From: Clostridiales bacterium
GTDB lineage: Bacteria > Bacillota > Clostridia > Oscillospirales > CAG-272
Reading direction: 5' to 3'
Length of the DNA: 49,684 nucleotides
NCBI GenBank assembly: GCA_012522015.1
Contig: JAAYLD010000005.1
Span: 1 to 49,684, forward strand
The translations under genes were made by a program, and so were the position numbers. Numbering within the stretch: the stretch's first letter is position 1; each line of letters begins with the position of its first letter. Shown here piece by piece: positions 49,599-49,684 of this stretch. The notes under the pieces are model-generated. The model saw nothing but the letters and a program-made list of their open reading frames with translations. It had not been told where the DNA came from and did no database searches.

Positions 49599-49684
49599 AT
49601 GAAGAAATTATCTGTACCGGATATCAAAAAAGTATCGATTGATGCAAATGGCTTTTTCGGCCGAATAATTGATCTCGTCAGAGA
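49599..49684 (+). CDS. Start of an unidentified protein, cut by window edge
   Basis: ATG 49599 is preceded by GGAGG with five bases between, and by a strong promoter. Only 28 residues are visible (MKKLSVPDIKKVSIDANGFF, then a GRIIDLVR-like segment). There is no signal peptide. The pattern FFGRIIDLVR resembles the N-terminus of some GH127 (beta-L-arabinofuranosidase) proteins, but 28 residues are too few to rely on. Confidence 0.65.
   Translation, partial: MKKLSVPDIKKVSIDANGFFGRIIDLVR

Noticed and set aside
1-49684. CRISPR, prophage, transposon, rRNA or tRNA genes
   Set aside because: I found no repeat-spacer array, integrase or transposase motif, or RNA gene pattern on reading both strands; small RNAs could still be missed by eye.

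Overview
The window is a stretch of core chromosome from an endospore-forming member of the Clostridia (Firmicutes). The evidence is the content and order of genes: spoVB-mazG-hup-rqcP-yabP-yabQ-divIC, nusB-xseA-xseB-ispA-tlyA-nadK-argR-recN, murB-whiA-dnaE, recJ-relA-dtd-hemZ and cdaA-cdaR, an IspH-S1 ribosomal protein fusion of the kind seen in Clostridia, and strong SigA promoters with purine-rich Shine-Dalgarno sites. I cannot assign genus or species. The base composition looks moderate and even, and I see no transposase, integrase, phage gene, CRISPR array, rRNA or tRNA.

Layout. Nearly every gene lies on the minus strand, so the text reads right to left. From the right end: cdaA-cdaR (c-di-AMP synthesis), recJ-relA (repair nuclease and ppGpp), dtd, hemZ, a uridine-kinase-like gene, then spoVB-mazG, hup (own promoter), and rqcP-yabP-yabQ-divIC (ribosome rescue, spore cortex, division). 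A small plus-strand island at about 31.3-34.1 kb carries an M23 peptidase, a four-helix membrane protein and an SGNH-like protein. Next comes nusB, a TsaD paralogue, xseA, xseB and ispA, then tlyA-nadK-argR-recN, then tyrS, a YjjG-type HAD phosphatase, murB, whiA and dnaE. A BofC-like membrane protein on the plus strand faces dnaE. Further left are a class A PBP, a small membrane protein, a DUF4430-like lipoprotein, a D-Ala-D-Ala carboxypeptidase, pgi, a small P-loop protein, a cysteine-rich protein, and an operon rpiR - HI0933-type flavoprotein - cmk - plsC - ispH/rpsA. The left edge cuts a CNNM/DUF21 (hemolysin C-type) membrane protein on the minus strand. The right edge cuts a plus-strand gene that has a very good promoter.

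Functionally this is housekeeping: isoprenoid precursors, phospholipid and pyrimidine nucleotide supply, murein synthesis and remodelling, replication and repair, translation quality control, second messengers and sporulation. No defence or biosynthetic system is visible. The most useful new material is small-scale: start-codon corrections, near-perfect palindromes over or beside promoters, hairpins that bury Shine-Dalgarno sites, an apparently inactivated SGNH protein, and several conserved families of unknown function. Conserved clusters here lack usual members (rapZ/yvcK, apt, glmM, dxs, spoIVB-spo0A), which must lie elsewhere or be missing.

Limits: all calls come from reading the sequence and recalling family motifs. 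No alignment, structure prediction or database search was run. Residue numbers are hand counts.
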